Assembly: GCA_045545095.1 (NCBI GenBank)
Contig: JAZQAG010000001.1
Span: 1-36,113 of the forward strand
Direction of reading: 5' to 3'
DNA from: Phocaeicola_A sp045545095
GTDB lineage: Bacteria > Bacteroidota > Bacteroidia > Bacteroidales > Bacteroidaceae
Length of the DNA stretch: 36,113 nucleotides
The translations under genes were made by a program, and so were the position numbers. The notes under the pieces are model-generated. The model searched no databases. It was not told where the DNA came from and was given only the letters and a program-made list of their open reading frames with translations. The number at the start of each line of letters is the position of its first letter. Position 1 is the first letter of the stretch. Positions 8,534 through 16,048 of the stretch are shown piece after piece.

Positions 8534-8684
8534 TGGAAGTATCCCTCTTTTTTAATGAATGATTGGGATAATTATCAATCAATAGGATATTCTATTCTTG
8601 GGTGTGGGTATCACGTGCTGGTGTTAACTCCATTTTTGTTGACTCTTTTTTTGATTTTTGAGTATGAAAGTTGGATAAAAAGTG

Positions 8685-8692
8685 TACCTTTG
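8685..8692 (+). promoter_or_regulatory. mazG -7 promoter element
   Basis: TACCTTTG matches TAnnTTTG exactly, 12 nt before the ATG at 8705. It lies inside a longer open frame starting at 8555 and argues against that longer start. A TTTG is present at 8657-8660 but spaced too far (24 nt). Confidence 0.55.
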
Positions 8693-8704
8693 CAGAAGTC
8701 TAAC

Positions 8705-9499
8705 ATGAAAATTATGCATACGAGAGAAGAAAAATTGGAAGCCTTTGGTCGCTTCATGGATATATTGGATGAGTTGCGTGTGAAATGCCCATGGGACAGG
8801 AAACAGACGAATGAAAGCTTGCGCCCCAATACAATAGAAGAGGTTTATGAACTCTGTGATGCTTTGCTTCAGGATGATAAGAAGAATATCTGCAAGGAGT
8901 TGGGGGATGTCCTCCTTCATGTGGCATTTTATGCTAAAATTGGTGAAGAGAAAGGCGATTTTGATATGGCTGATGTCTGTACAATGCTTAGCGATAAATT
9001 GGTGTTCAGACATCCTCATGTCTTTGGAACTGCCACGGCAGAGACGGCTGGTCAGGTGTCCCAGAATTGGGAGCAGATAAAGTTGAAGGAGAAAGATGGT
9101 AATAAGACAGTGCTCAGTGGCGTCCCTTCTGCATTGCCTTCCTTGATAAAGGCTTATCGCGTTCAAGATAAAGCCCGTAATGTAGGATTTGACTGGGCAG
9201 AGCGTGAACAGGTATGGGATAAGGTGAAGGAAGAAATTGATGAATTTCAGGCAGAAGTGGCCAATATGGATGCAGATAAGGCTGAAGCTGAGTTTGGAGA
9301 TCTGATGTTCAGCCTGGTGAATGCGGCACGGCTTTACCATATAAATCCCGATAATGCGCTTGAACGTACAAACCAAAAGTTCATAAATCGCTTCAGTTAT
9401 GTGGAGGAGCATAGTATCCGGCAGGGGCGTCCGTTGAAGGATATGTCATTGGAAGAGATGGATGCCCTTTGGAATGAGGCAAAAGAAAAGGGGCTTTGA
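8705..9499 (+). CDS. mazG: Nucleoside triphosphate pyrophosphohydrolase
   Basis: MazG hydrolyses (d)NTPs to NMP and pyrophosphate and serves house-cleaning of nucleotide pools. Two tandem MazG helical domains are visible: the first with EEVYE (45-49) and ELGD (65-68), the second with EEIDE and EFGD. KCPWDRKQT before the first domain is characteristic. Length from this start is 264 residues, as in two-domain family members. The frame is open back to 8555, but a promoter at 8685-8692 and the hydrophobic, non-homologous extra 50 residues favour ATG 8705. ATG 8714 is possible too and would leave a longer leader. Divergent from uxuA. Confidence 0.93.
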   Translation: MKIMHTREEKLEAFGRFMDILDELRVKCPWDRKQTNESLRPNTIEEVYELCDALLQDDKKNICKELGDVLLHVAFYAKIGEEKGDFDMADVCTMLSDKLVFRHPHVFGTATAETAGQVSQNWEQIKLKEKDGNKTVLSGVPSALPSLIKAYRVQDKARNVGFDWAEREQVWDKVKEEIDEFQAEVANMDADKAEAEFGDLMFSLVNAARLYHINPDNALERTNQKFINRFSYVEEHSIRQGRPLKDMSLEEMDALWNEAKEKGL

Positions 9500-9606
9500 T
9501 GCTCTGGGTAGGGGAGACATCTGATGGATAATTGGGATTTGAAAGGGCTTTTTTCTCTCTAATCTGAAAAAAATAATTGCCAGACCTGAAAAAAAAGAGG
9601 GAAAAG

Positions 9607-9637
9607 TTTGCTGGTACGATAAAAAGTCGTACCTTTG
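9607..9637 (+). promoter_or_regulatory. Canonical promoter of tRNA-Gln
   Basis: TTTG (9607-9610), exactly 19 nt, TACCTTTG (9630-9637). Both boxes and the spacing match the Bacteroidetes sigma-ABfr consensus perfectly, 17 nt upstream of the mature tRNA 5' end. Confidence 0.85.
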
Positions 9638-9654
9638 CACCGCAAAAAGAAAAT

Positions 9655-9725
9655 TGGGGTATGGTGTAATGGTAACACTACAGATTCTGGTCCTGTCATT
9701 TATGGTTCGAGTCCATATACCCCAA
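9655..9725 (+). tRNA. tRNA-Gln (anticodon CTG)
   Basis: A complete cloverleaf of 71 nt including the discriminator A. Acceptor TGGGGTA (9655-9661) pairs with TACCCCA (9718-9724). The D arm is GTGT/ACAC and the T arm is TATGG-TTCGAGT-CCATA. The anticodon loop TTCTGGT puts CTG at 9687-9689 (reads CAG). The closing pair of the anticodon stem (31-39) is an A-C mismatch. CCA is not encoded. Own promoter and terminator, so it is a single-gene unit. Confidence 0.93.
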
Positions 9726-9741
9726 CAAAAGGGGTGAGTGC

Positions 9742-9785
9742 GGAGAGGCTCAATGCAAATTCGTTTGCATGAGCCTCTCCTTTTA
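9742..9785 (+). terminator. tRNA-Gln terminator
   Basis: GGAGAGGCTC (9742-9751) pairs with GAGCCTCTCC (9771-9780). After a one-base bulge, ATGCAAA pairs with TTTGCAT around a TTCG tetraloop. TTTTATT follows. A strong intrinsic terminator 17 nt after the tRNA. Confidence 0.9.
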
Positions 9786-9881
9786 TTGTCTTGTCAGTCG
9801 GTTTGTTTGGCTTGTCGGGTCATTCTTATACCCCTCTATTATATATAAGGTATATATGAAAGGTGAAAAAGATTCAATATT

Positions 9882-9913
9882 TTTGTGAGTCTTGCGGAAA
9901 TAGTGTACCTTTG
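9882..9913 (+). promoter_or_regulatory. Promoter of the sigma-54 activator/lptE operon
   Basis: TTTG (9882-9885), 20 nt, TACCTTTG (9906-9913), 20 nt before the ATG at 9934. A good housekeeping match with the spacer one base longer than consensus. No GG-N10-GC sigma-54 site was noticed. Confidence 0.7.
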
Positions 9914-9933
9914 TCAACCTTAAAAGAACAGAT

Positions 9934-11211
9934 ATGGAAATGTCCAAAATACAAGAAGTGAAAATGAGATTCGGTATCATCGGTAATGCTGAAGGACTGA
10001 ATCGTGCCATTAATGTGGCTATGCAAGTGGCATCGACCGATCTGTCTGTATTGATTACGGGTGAGAGTGGTGTAGGAAAAGAGGCATTCCCCAAAATCAT
10101 TCACGAGTTCAGTCGGCGGAAGCATAGTCGTAAGTACATTGCGGTGAATTGTGGCGCTATCCCTGAAGGAACTATAGACTCAGAACTGTTTGGTCATGAA
10201 AAAGGAGCCTTTACGGGAGCCATAGGTGAACGGTGGGGCTATTTTGGAGATGCAAATGGCGGTACCATTTTCCTGGATGAAGTAGGAGAGCTCCCTTTGG
10301 CTACTCAGGCAAGACTGTTGCGTGTACTGGAAAGTGGAGAATATATACGTGTGGGCTCTTCCAAGGTGGAGAAGACAGATGTGCGTGTGGTAGCTGCTAC
10401 CAATGTGAACCTCTTGGACGCTATCGCTAAAGGACGTTTCCGTGAAGATTTGTACTATCGTCTCAATACTGTTCCCATTACCATACCTCCTCTTCGTGAG
10501 CGTGGAGATGATATCGTTTTGTTGTTCAAGAAGTTTGCAAACGATTTTGCAGACAAGTATCGGATGCCTGCTATCCAACTGACGGAGGCCGCACAGCATA
10601 AATTGCGAATGTATTCATGGCCGGGAAATGTGCGCCAATTGAAGAATGTGACAGAACAAATCTCCATCATTGAACGAAATCGGGAGATAACTCCTGAAAT
10701 ACTGCAAACCTATATGCCGGAGAAGATAGTCTCCCAATTGCCGGCCTTGGTTAGTGGGGGCAGTTCGTCGGGGAGGACTTTTGAGAGTGAACGTGAAATC
10801 CTGTATCAGATATTGTTTGATCTGCGTCGGGATGTGACAGAGTTGAAGAAACTTGTCAATGCCAATTTGGCTCAGGTTTCTCCGCAACCCATGGAGGGAG
10901 GAGACGGACATATTGCCTGTTATCCAGCCGAGTCTTCACATTATCCCAAGGTGGCAGCACCGAAACCCGAAAAGATTGTGCCTACACTGAACATACATAC
11001 CCCTTCTGTCGGATTGTCCTCTGTAGTTGATGATGATATTCAGGATACGGAAGAGTATGTAGAAGAGTCTCTCTCTCTGGATGACTTGGAGCGCGAGATG
11101 ATTCAGAAAGCGTTGGACAAGCATCATGGAAAGCGTAAATATGCGGCCCGAGATTTGAATATTTCAGAACGAACTCTTTACAGGAAAATCAAGGAGTATG
11201 GATTGGATTAA
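9934..11211 (+). CDS. Sigma-54-dependent activator without receiver domain
   Basis: A 425-residue bacterial enhancer-binding protein. The AAA+ domain starts almost at the N-terminus: Walker A GESGVGKE (43-50), GAFTGA loop for sigma-54 contact (91-96), Walker B TIFLDEVGE (111-119), then FREDLYYRL and SWPGNVRQL. A linker of about 130 residues follows. It ends in a Fis-type helix-turn-helix (REMIQKALDKHHGKRKYAAR... ERTLYRKIKEYGL). No phospho-receiver, GAF or PAS domain precedes the AAA+ core, so activity must be set by another partner, by level, or be constitutive. It overlaps lptE by 14 bp, so the two are translationally coupled and probably in one operon. Confidence 0.92.
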   Translation: MEMSKIQEVKMRFGIIGNAEGLNRAINVAMQVASTDLSVLITGESGVGKEAFPKIIHEFSRRKHSRKYIAVNCGAIPEGTIDSELFGHEKGAFTGAIGERWGYFGDANGGTIFLDEVGELPLATQARLLRVLESGEYIRVGSSKVEKTDVRVVAATNVNLLDAIAKGRFREDLYYRLNTVPITIPPLRERGDDIVLLFKKFANDFADKYRMPAIQLTEAAQHKLRMYSWPGNVRQLKNVTEQISIIERNREITPEILQTYMPEKIVSQLPALVSGGSSSGRTFESEREILYQILFDLRRDVTELKKLVNANLAQVSPQPMEGGDGHIACYPAESSHYPKVAAPKPEKIVPTLNIHTPSVGLSSVVDDDIQDTEEYVEESLSLDDLEREMIQKALDKHHGKRKYAARDLNISERTLYRKIKEYGLD

Positions 11212-11722
11212 GAAAGGATATGTCGGACTTGGATTGATGGTAGCATTCTGCCTGATGCTGATGTCGTGTACGATATCGTATAAATTCAACGGGGCATCCA
11301 TCAATTATGATAAGGTGAAGACCATAACGATTGAGACATTTGCCAATAGAGCAGCTTATGTGTGGGGACCAATGGCCACCATGTTCAATACGGATTTGCA
11401 GGATATCTATGTGCAACAAACACGTTTACAACAAGTCAAGCGTGGAGGAGACTTGGTCATTTCCGGTGAAATTACGGCTTATGATCAGTATAACAAGTCT
11501 ATTTCTGCCGAAGGTTATTCGTCCGTAGTGGAATTGAAAATGGTGGTGAATGTCCGCTTCACTAATAATACCAACCATACTGAAGATTTTGAACGGGCTT
11601 TTTCTGCCACTTGTGAATATGATGCAAGACAGCAGTTGGCTGCAGTGCAAGAGGAATTGGTTGGGCAGATGATTGATGAGATAACGGAGCAGATATTCAA
11701 TGCGACGGTAGCTAATTGGTAA
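11198..11722 (+). CDS. lptE: LPS-assembly lipoprotein LptE
   Basis: A 174-residue outer-membrane lipoprotein of the Bacteroidetes LptE type, which plugs the LptD barrel and helps insert lipopolysaccharide into the outer leaflet. A lipoprotein signal is visible: positively charged start, hydrophobic core, then LMSC with the lipidated Cys at residue 24. The mature part opens with YKFNGASINYDKVKTITIE, the typical beta/alpha start of this family, and ends with a helix containing EITEQIFNATVANW. The ATG overlaps the end of the sigma-54 activator by 14 bp. lptD is not in the window. Confidence 0.85.
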   Translation: MDWIKKGYVGLGLMVAFCLMLMSCTISYKFNGASINYDKVKTITIETFANRAAYVWGPMATMFNTDLQDIYVQQTRLQQVKRGGDLVISGEITAYDQYNKSISAEGYSSVVELKMVVNVRFTNNTNHTEDFERAFSATCEYDARQQLAAVQEELVGQMIDEITEQIFNATVANW

Positions 11723-11746
11723 GAACGAGAAAGGTTGCTTGAGAAT

Positions 11747-12517
11747 ATGACACATAACATTCAAGAGTTGATAGCGCATCCAGAGAAGTTGGCAGATCGG
11801 GTGGTTCTTTATGAACTTCAGAAACTGTTGGCTCAATATCCCTATTATCAAGCGGCCCGTTTGCTCTACCTTAAAGGGCTCTACCTGTTGCATGATGCGT
11901 CATTTGGAGAAGAATTGAGACGGGCTGCTGTCTATGTACCTGACCGGAAGATTCTTTTCAATCTGATAGAAGGGGAATATTATGCGTTGAAACCGCTACC
12001 CCGTAAACCAAAGGTGATGTCTCAAGAGATGCCGGAAAAGAGTGACCGGACATTGACGCTGATTGATGCTTTCTTGGAAGGTTTGCCTGCCGAACTTGAA
12101 GAAGAGACCCCAGAACTGATTGATGACGGTGGACTCAGTGCAGATTATGCTATGTATGAGCTGAAGGAAGAGGATATCTCTTCTGCGCAGGAGGAAGAAG
12201 AGCCAATCCGGCCTGCTATGAGGGGGCAACAGTTGATTGATGATTTTATTCAGAAATCCGAAGACAAACGCCCAGCCATGTCTGTTGTGGAAAGTTCATC
12301 TGTCGAAAGTCAGGATATGGACATTTTGCCATCTGTGGATGAAGATGACGGCTATTTTACTGAAACTTTGGCTAAAATTTATATAAAACAGCAACGATAT
12401 GCCAAGGCTCTTGAAATTATTCGGCGATTAAGTTTGAAATATCCAAAAAAAAATGCTTACTTTGCAGACCAAATTCGTTTCTTGGAGAAATTAGTATTAA
12501 ATTCAAACGATAAATAA
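11747..12517 (+). CDS. TPR-like protein of the lptE-secG operon
   Basis: A 256-residue protein without signal peptide. The N-terminal 80 residues are helical (ELIAHPEKLADRVVLYELQ, QYPYYQAARLLYLKGLYLL). The middle is acidic and low-complexity. The C-terminus holds one clear TPR-like pair (ETLAKIYIKQQRYAKALEI followed by SLKYPKKNAYFADQIRFLEKL, about 205-250). The frame is open from a TTG at 11735, but the ATG at 11747 is the more natural start. It lies between lptE and secG with short gaps on both sides. I recognise it as a conserved Bacteroidales operon member but not its function; an envelope-biogenesis accessory role is inference only. Confidence 0.75.
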   Translation: MTHNIQELIAHPEKLADRVVLYELQKLLAQYPYYQAARLLYLKGLYLLHDASFGEELRRAAVYVPDRKILFNLIEGEYYALKPLPRKPKVMSQEMPEKSDRTLTLIDAFLEGLPAELEEETPELIDDGGLSADYAMYELKEEDISSAQEEEEPIRPAMRGQQLIDDFIQKSEDKRPAMSVVESSSVESQDMDILPSVDEDDGYFTETLAKIYIKQQRYAKALEIIRRLSLKYPKKNAYFADQIRFLEKLVLNSNDK

Positions 12518-12527
12518 AAGAAAAAAG

Positions 12528-12872
12528 ATGTACGTATTATTAATTGTATTGATTGTATTCGTCTCTATTCTGATGTGTGGCATTGTCATGATTCAGAATT
12601 CAAAGGGAGGTGGTTTGGCTTCAAGCTTTGCTTCGTCTAACCAAATTATGGGTGTGCGCAAAACTACAGATTTTGTAGAGAAATTTACTTGGGGATGTGC
12701 TATTGCTATGGTCGTGTTGAGTGTAGCTACAGCTTACTTCTTGCCTCATTCTACAGTAGTTAACCAGTCTGTTCTTCAGGAGGATGCTCAGAATGAAATC
12801 ATGGTTAACCCTAACACACTTCCTGGATTTGATGCAGAGGGAGAAACTGCAACTGATGAACCCGCAAACTAA
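12528..12872 (+). CDS. secG: Preprotein translocase subunit SecG
   Basis: A 114-residue inner-membrane protein with two transmembrane helices (about 2-22 and 53-72). Between them is the diagnostic cytoplasmic loop MIQNSKGGGLASSFASSNQIMGVRK, cited here only in part: NSKGGGLASSF. SecG joins SecYE and eases SecA cycling during export. The acidic C-terminal tail (EDAQNEIM... EGETATDEPAN) is typical of Bacteroidetes. Last gene of its operon, followed by a strong hairpin at 12914-12941. Confidence 0.93.
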   Translation: MYVLLIVLIVFVSILMCGIVMIQNSKGGGLASSFASSNQIMGVRKTTDFVEKFTWGCAIAMVVLSVATAYFLPHSTVVNQSVLQEDAQNEIMVNPNTLPGFDAEGETATDEPAN

Positions 12873-12913
12873 TCTTCCTTTATAGAAGGAAACAAGACGG
12901 TTAAGAAAATAAG

Positions 12914-12941
12914 AGGGGCTGTATCGTGTGATGCAGCCCCT
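12914..12941. terminator. Bidirectional terminator between secG and SGNH gene
   Basis: AGGGGCTGTAT (12914-12924) pairs with ATGCAGCCCCT (12931-12941) through 11 bp with one G-T wobble and a 6-nt loop. T-rich tracts flank it on both strands, so it can end secG and the convergent hydrolase gene. Confidence 0.8.
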
Positions 12942-12964
12942 TACTTGTTTGTGGAAGACGGTGT

Positions 12965-13732
12965 CTATTTCTTTTTCCTTAGCAACAGCTTCTTTATCTC
13001 TCCCAGCTCCTCTTGGATGTCGTCCAGCTCATCCTTTATCTCTTTCAGTTCTTGTCTTTCTGCCTCTTTTCCCAAGAATTCATAGATTTGCTCACTGATG
13101 GCCTTCATACCTGCTATAGAGGGGTGGCTACGTTGTTTCTCGATGTCGTATAATGTGATGACAGGGACTTTGTAATGTTTGCAGACGGTATAGACAGATT
13201 CGTTGATACTGCCTTTCAGCTCGCTATTGAGTACAAAGTATATTTCTGCATCCGGATACAGTTCTTTAGTTCCTTTCAATAAATAGGCCATAGCAGGGCG
13301 GAACTTGTACAAATCCTCTTTGCTCCAATCCGAATATTTGTATTCCCCGATGGGAGAGCCGGCCCAACTGTCGTTGGTACAACCGAAAATGAGGATAATG
13401 TCTGGATTTCCTAACTTGTCCATACGGGTGATGAATGAACGGTCGCTATAGTCTTCTTTCCTGTATCCGGTGTTGCAGATGGTTGAACCGCTGTAGGAAT
13501 TGTTCTTCTCGAGTTGGAAACCATAATTGTGTATAAAACGGTACCACCATGTCTGTTCCACTTTCACAACATCATTTTTCTCGGCAGGATACCATACCAG
13601 ATTGGTGTCAGGTTCTACATATCCCTTGAAGGTCGAATAAGAATCGCCCAAGATAGAAACTCTTTTTTGGGCATTCATGATTGATATCCCCAAAAGGATA
13701 CTCAATGTCAGTAAAGTCAGTAGTCTTTTCAT
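12965..13732 (-). CDS. Secreted SGNH/GDSL-family hydrolase
   Basis: A 255-residue exported protein. The signal peptide is about residues 1-21 (MKRLLTLLTLSILLGISIMNA). The SGNH core follows: block I ILGDSYS with nucleophile S31, FGCTND with N120, and HPSIAGM with the catalytic H203. The last 35 residues form a charged coiled coil (KEAERQELKEIKDELDDI), unusual for these esterases and perhaps used for oligomerisation. Substrate is unknown; carbohydrate esters (acetyl groups) are the usual guess for Bacteroides members. Single-gene unit with a promoter-like element at 13765-13772 and a shared terminator. Confidence 0.85.
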   Translation of the reverse strand: MKRLLTLLTLSILLGISIMNAQKRVSILGDSYSTFKGYVEPDTNLVWYPAEKNDVVKVEQTWWYRFIHNYGFQLEKNNSYSGSTICNTGYRKEDYSDRSFITRMDKLGNPDIILIFGCTNDSWAGSPIGEYKYSDWSKEDLYKFRPAMAYLLKGTKELYPDAEIYFVLNSELKGSINESVYTVCKHYKVPVITLYDIEKQRSHPSIAGMKAISEQIYEFLGKEAERQELKEIKDELDDIQEELGEIKKLLLRKKK

Positions 13733-13760
13733 AATTATAATGTTTAGTGTTCTTATTTCT

Positions 13761-13784
13761 CCTACAAATGTACGTTCTTGTAGG
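13761..13784 (-). promoter_or_regulatory. SGNH gene promoter within an inverted repeat
   Basis: Minus-strand TACATTTG (13765-13772) matches TAnnTTTG, about 33 nt before the ATG. It is embedded in a 7-bp inverted repeat, CCTACAA (13761-13767) with TTGTAGG (13778-13784), which could be an operator overlapping the promoter. The -33 region is poor. Confidence 0.4.
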
Positions 13785-13833
13785 TAAATATGAATCTTTT
13801 ATTCTCATCTTTTTTAAAAAATTAGTAATATCC

Positions 13834-13864
13834 TTTCCGATATCGTCTGATTATATTACTTTTG
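13834..13864 (+). promoter_or_regulatory. Promoter of fimbrillin/GLUG gene
   Basis: TTTC (13834-13837), 19 nt, TACTTTTG (13857-13864): perfect -7 and one mismatch at -33, about 37 nt upstream of the ATG. Confidence 0.6.
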
Positions 13865-13900
13865 TGGCTAAACAATTAACGACTTAATAATAGAAAAACT

Positions 13901-16033
13901 ATGCTGAGAAAAGCTTTTTATTTTGCGGCTATAGCCACGTTGGCTGCATGTAGTACAGAGACGTATGAATTTCCGGATGCGGAGTCAGAAATGAGTAAGA
14001 TACCTGTTGATTTTACCACAGAGATTCTAACTCGTGTCGTAAATAACGAGTGGGAAGAGAATGATCAGATTGGTATTTATATGTTGAATACAGGGACAAC
14101 TCTTTCCGATGAAAATGTATATAATAATTCTGCCAATAGCAAGTATGTATATGGTGGAGGGACTTTCTCGCCGGCTACCGAGCTTGACCGGCTCTATTAT
14201 CCGGTTTCAGCTCCTGTAGATTTCATTGCTTACTATCCGTTTGATAATGTGACGGATTATACTATATCATTGAACACTCGTGATCAGCGTTCACAGTCAG
14301 AATTGGATCTTCTGTACAGTAATAATCTGACCGGTATATCTGCAACGGCAGAAAAACAGATGCTGACATTCAAACACATGCTGAGCAAATTAGTCTTCAA
14401 AGTTACTGCGGGAGAGGGGTACGAACAAAGTGACTTGGCCGGATTGACATTGGCTGTCCGTAATGTACAGACCGATGGAGTGTTCTCTTTGGTTACAGGT
14501 GAAGTGAATATTGAGGATGGTGCAGAATATAGGAATGTATCAGCAGTAGTCGCTTCATCGGACAATTCAGTCGTGGGCGAAGCCATTGTGTTGCCCCAGA
14601 CATGTGCCGGGACACAAGTGGTGATATCCTTGGCTTCTGGCGATGGTTATGTCATGAATCTGACAACAGAAGGAAACAAATGGCTGACAGGCTATAAATA
14701 TACCTATAATATATCATTGTCGAAGAGTCAGGAGACCGAAAGCACGCTCAATGGCGAGATTACAGATTGGAGCGAAGGTACAGGCACTACAACTCCTTTT
14801 GATATAGTACCCTGGAAAGGTGAAGTGAACACCGAGTGGTATTCGGCCTCTAAAAGCAGTTATGAGATTCTTACTCCGGAGGAGTTTGCCGGTTTGGCCA
14901 CTTTGGTCAATGAGGGTACAAACTTTGAAGGAAAGACCGTCTATCTGTTGAGTGATTTGGATATGGGCAATCAGGCATGGACTCCCATCGGTCTCTCTTT
15001 GAGAAATTCTTTTGTTGGCACGTTTGATGGTGGAAATCATAAAATCTCCAATTTGAATGTTGCCATGGGCGATTCTTCCAATGTAGGTCTTTTTGGTGTA
15101 TCAAAAGGTACAATCAGGAATTTGGTCATAGATGGCACTTATACCGTCAATTCCACGGTATTGAAGACAATAAGTGTCGGTGCAGTCTGTGGCTTGAATA
15201 ATGGTACGATAGAAAATGTCCGTAACTATGCCACTATCCATGCTCAGATGGATGTTGTAGATGAAAAATCGACTACCATATTATATGTAGGTGGTCTCGT
15301 TGGAAAAAATAATTGGGGTACTGTATTGAGTAGTCAGAACTATGGTGTATTGACATCAACAAATATCAATGCAGGTGAAAAGTCATACGTACATTTGGGT
15401 GGCATTGCGGGATCCAATCAGTCTGTGATAGATGAATGTGAAAATACCCAGAACCTGACAGCTAAGGGAGGAAATGTACGTCTTGGCGGTATCGTGGCAC
15501 TTTCGAGCAATGGTGATAATGCCGCTAAGGTGATGGCTTGTACCAATTTAGGTGATTTGTTCGTTACTGAGGCTACAGCAGAGTCGGCCGTTGGTGGTAT
15601 CGTTGGCCGTAATCAAAATAAAGCCTCGGTCAGTGGTTCGACAAACAAGGGCGATGTACTTTCCCAATTGTCATCAGGCACCGTAGCCTATGCCGGCGGT
15701 ATCGTTGCATACAATGATTCAGCAAGTGTCGTAGATGTGGTAAATAAAGGTTCCATTGATGCTGTAGGAATTGCAGGTGAGCAAACTACGGCCGCAGCTG
15801 GTGGTATCATAGGCTATCACCTCGATGGTGCCACACTTCATCAGGGAACCAATTATGGATACGTAACTGCTACGGTGGCCGAAAACAGCTTTGCTGGTGG
15901 ACTTGTCGGCTATAACAAGCCTGATGGAGCGAAAGAGTCTGTAGTGTATAATTGCTGTATCAATGAGGGAGTTCCTGCTGATGAGATTGGAAACAGCGAT
16001 GTCTTGACAACAGATTGTGAAGAGGAACATTAA
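13901..16033 (+). CDS. Fimbrillin-like lipoprotein with GLUG repeats
   Basis: A 710-residue surface lipoprotein. The lipobox LAAC places the lipidated Cys at residue 17. Residues about 35-305 look like a fimbrillin/Mfa-type domain: PVDFTTEILTRVVNNEWEEND opens it (quoted in part: LTRVVNNEWEENDQIGIYM), with FIAYYPF, MLTFKHMLSKLVFKV and late WLTGYKYTYNISLSK. From about 325 onward there are GLUG-type beta-helix repeats, with at least six GG-I/L-V/A-G-type units (GGLVGKNN, GGIAGSNQ, GGIVALSS, GGIVGRNQ, GGIVAYND, GGIIGYHL, GGLVGYNK). It is likely a pilus-related or adhesin tip protein. murF starts only 15 bp downstream. Confidence 0.82.
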   Translation: MLRKAFYFAAIATLAACSTETYEFPDAESEMSKIPVDFTTEILTRVVNNEWEENDQIGIYMLNTGTTLSDENVYNNSANSKYVYGGGTFSPATELDRLYYPVSAPVDFIAYYPFDNVTDYTISLNTRDQRSQSELDLLYSNNLTGISATAEKQMLTFKHMLSKLVFKVTAGEGYEQSDLAGLTLAVRNVQTDGVFSLVTGEVNIEDGAEYRNVSAVVASSDNSVVGEAIVLPQTCAGTQVVISLASGDGYVMNLTTEGNKWLTGYKYTYNISLSKSQETESTLNGEITDWSEGTGTTTPFDIVPWKGEVNTEWYSASKSSYEILTPEEFAGLATLVNEGTNFEGKTVYLLSDLDMGNQAWTPIGLSLRNSFVGTFDGGNHKISNLNVAMGDSSNVGLFGVSKGTIRNLVIDGTYTVNSTVLKTISVGAVCGLNNGTIENVRNYATIHAQMDVVDEKSTTILYVGGLVGKNNWGTVLSSQNYGVLTSTNINAGEKSYVHLGGIAGSNQSVIDECENTQNLTAKGGNVRLGGIVALSSNGDNAAKVMACTNLGDLFVTEATAESAVGGIVGRNQNKASVSGSTNKGDVLSQLSSGTVAYAGGIVAYNDSASVVDVVNKGSIDAVGIAGEQTTAAAGGIIGYHLDGATLHQGTNYGYVTATVAENSFAGGLVGYNKPDGAKESVVYNCCINEGVPADEIGNSDVLTTDCEEEH

Positions 16034-16048
16034 TGAGTAGTTTTTGTA

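Noticed and set aside
8555..8704. N-terminal 50-residue hydrophobic extension of MazG
   Set aside because: A -7 promoter box lies within it and MazG homologs start near the ATG at 8705/8714.
8624..9412. 262-residue minus-strand open frame
   Set aside because: Antisense to mazG, whose motifs are unambiguous.
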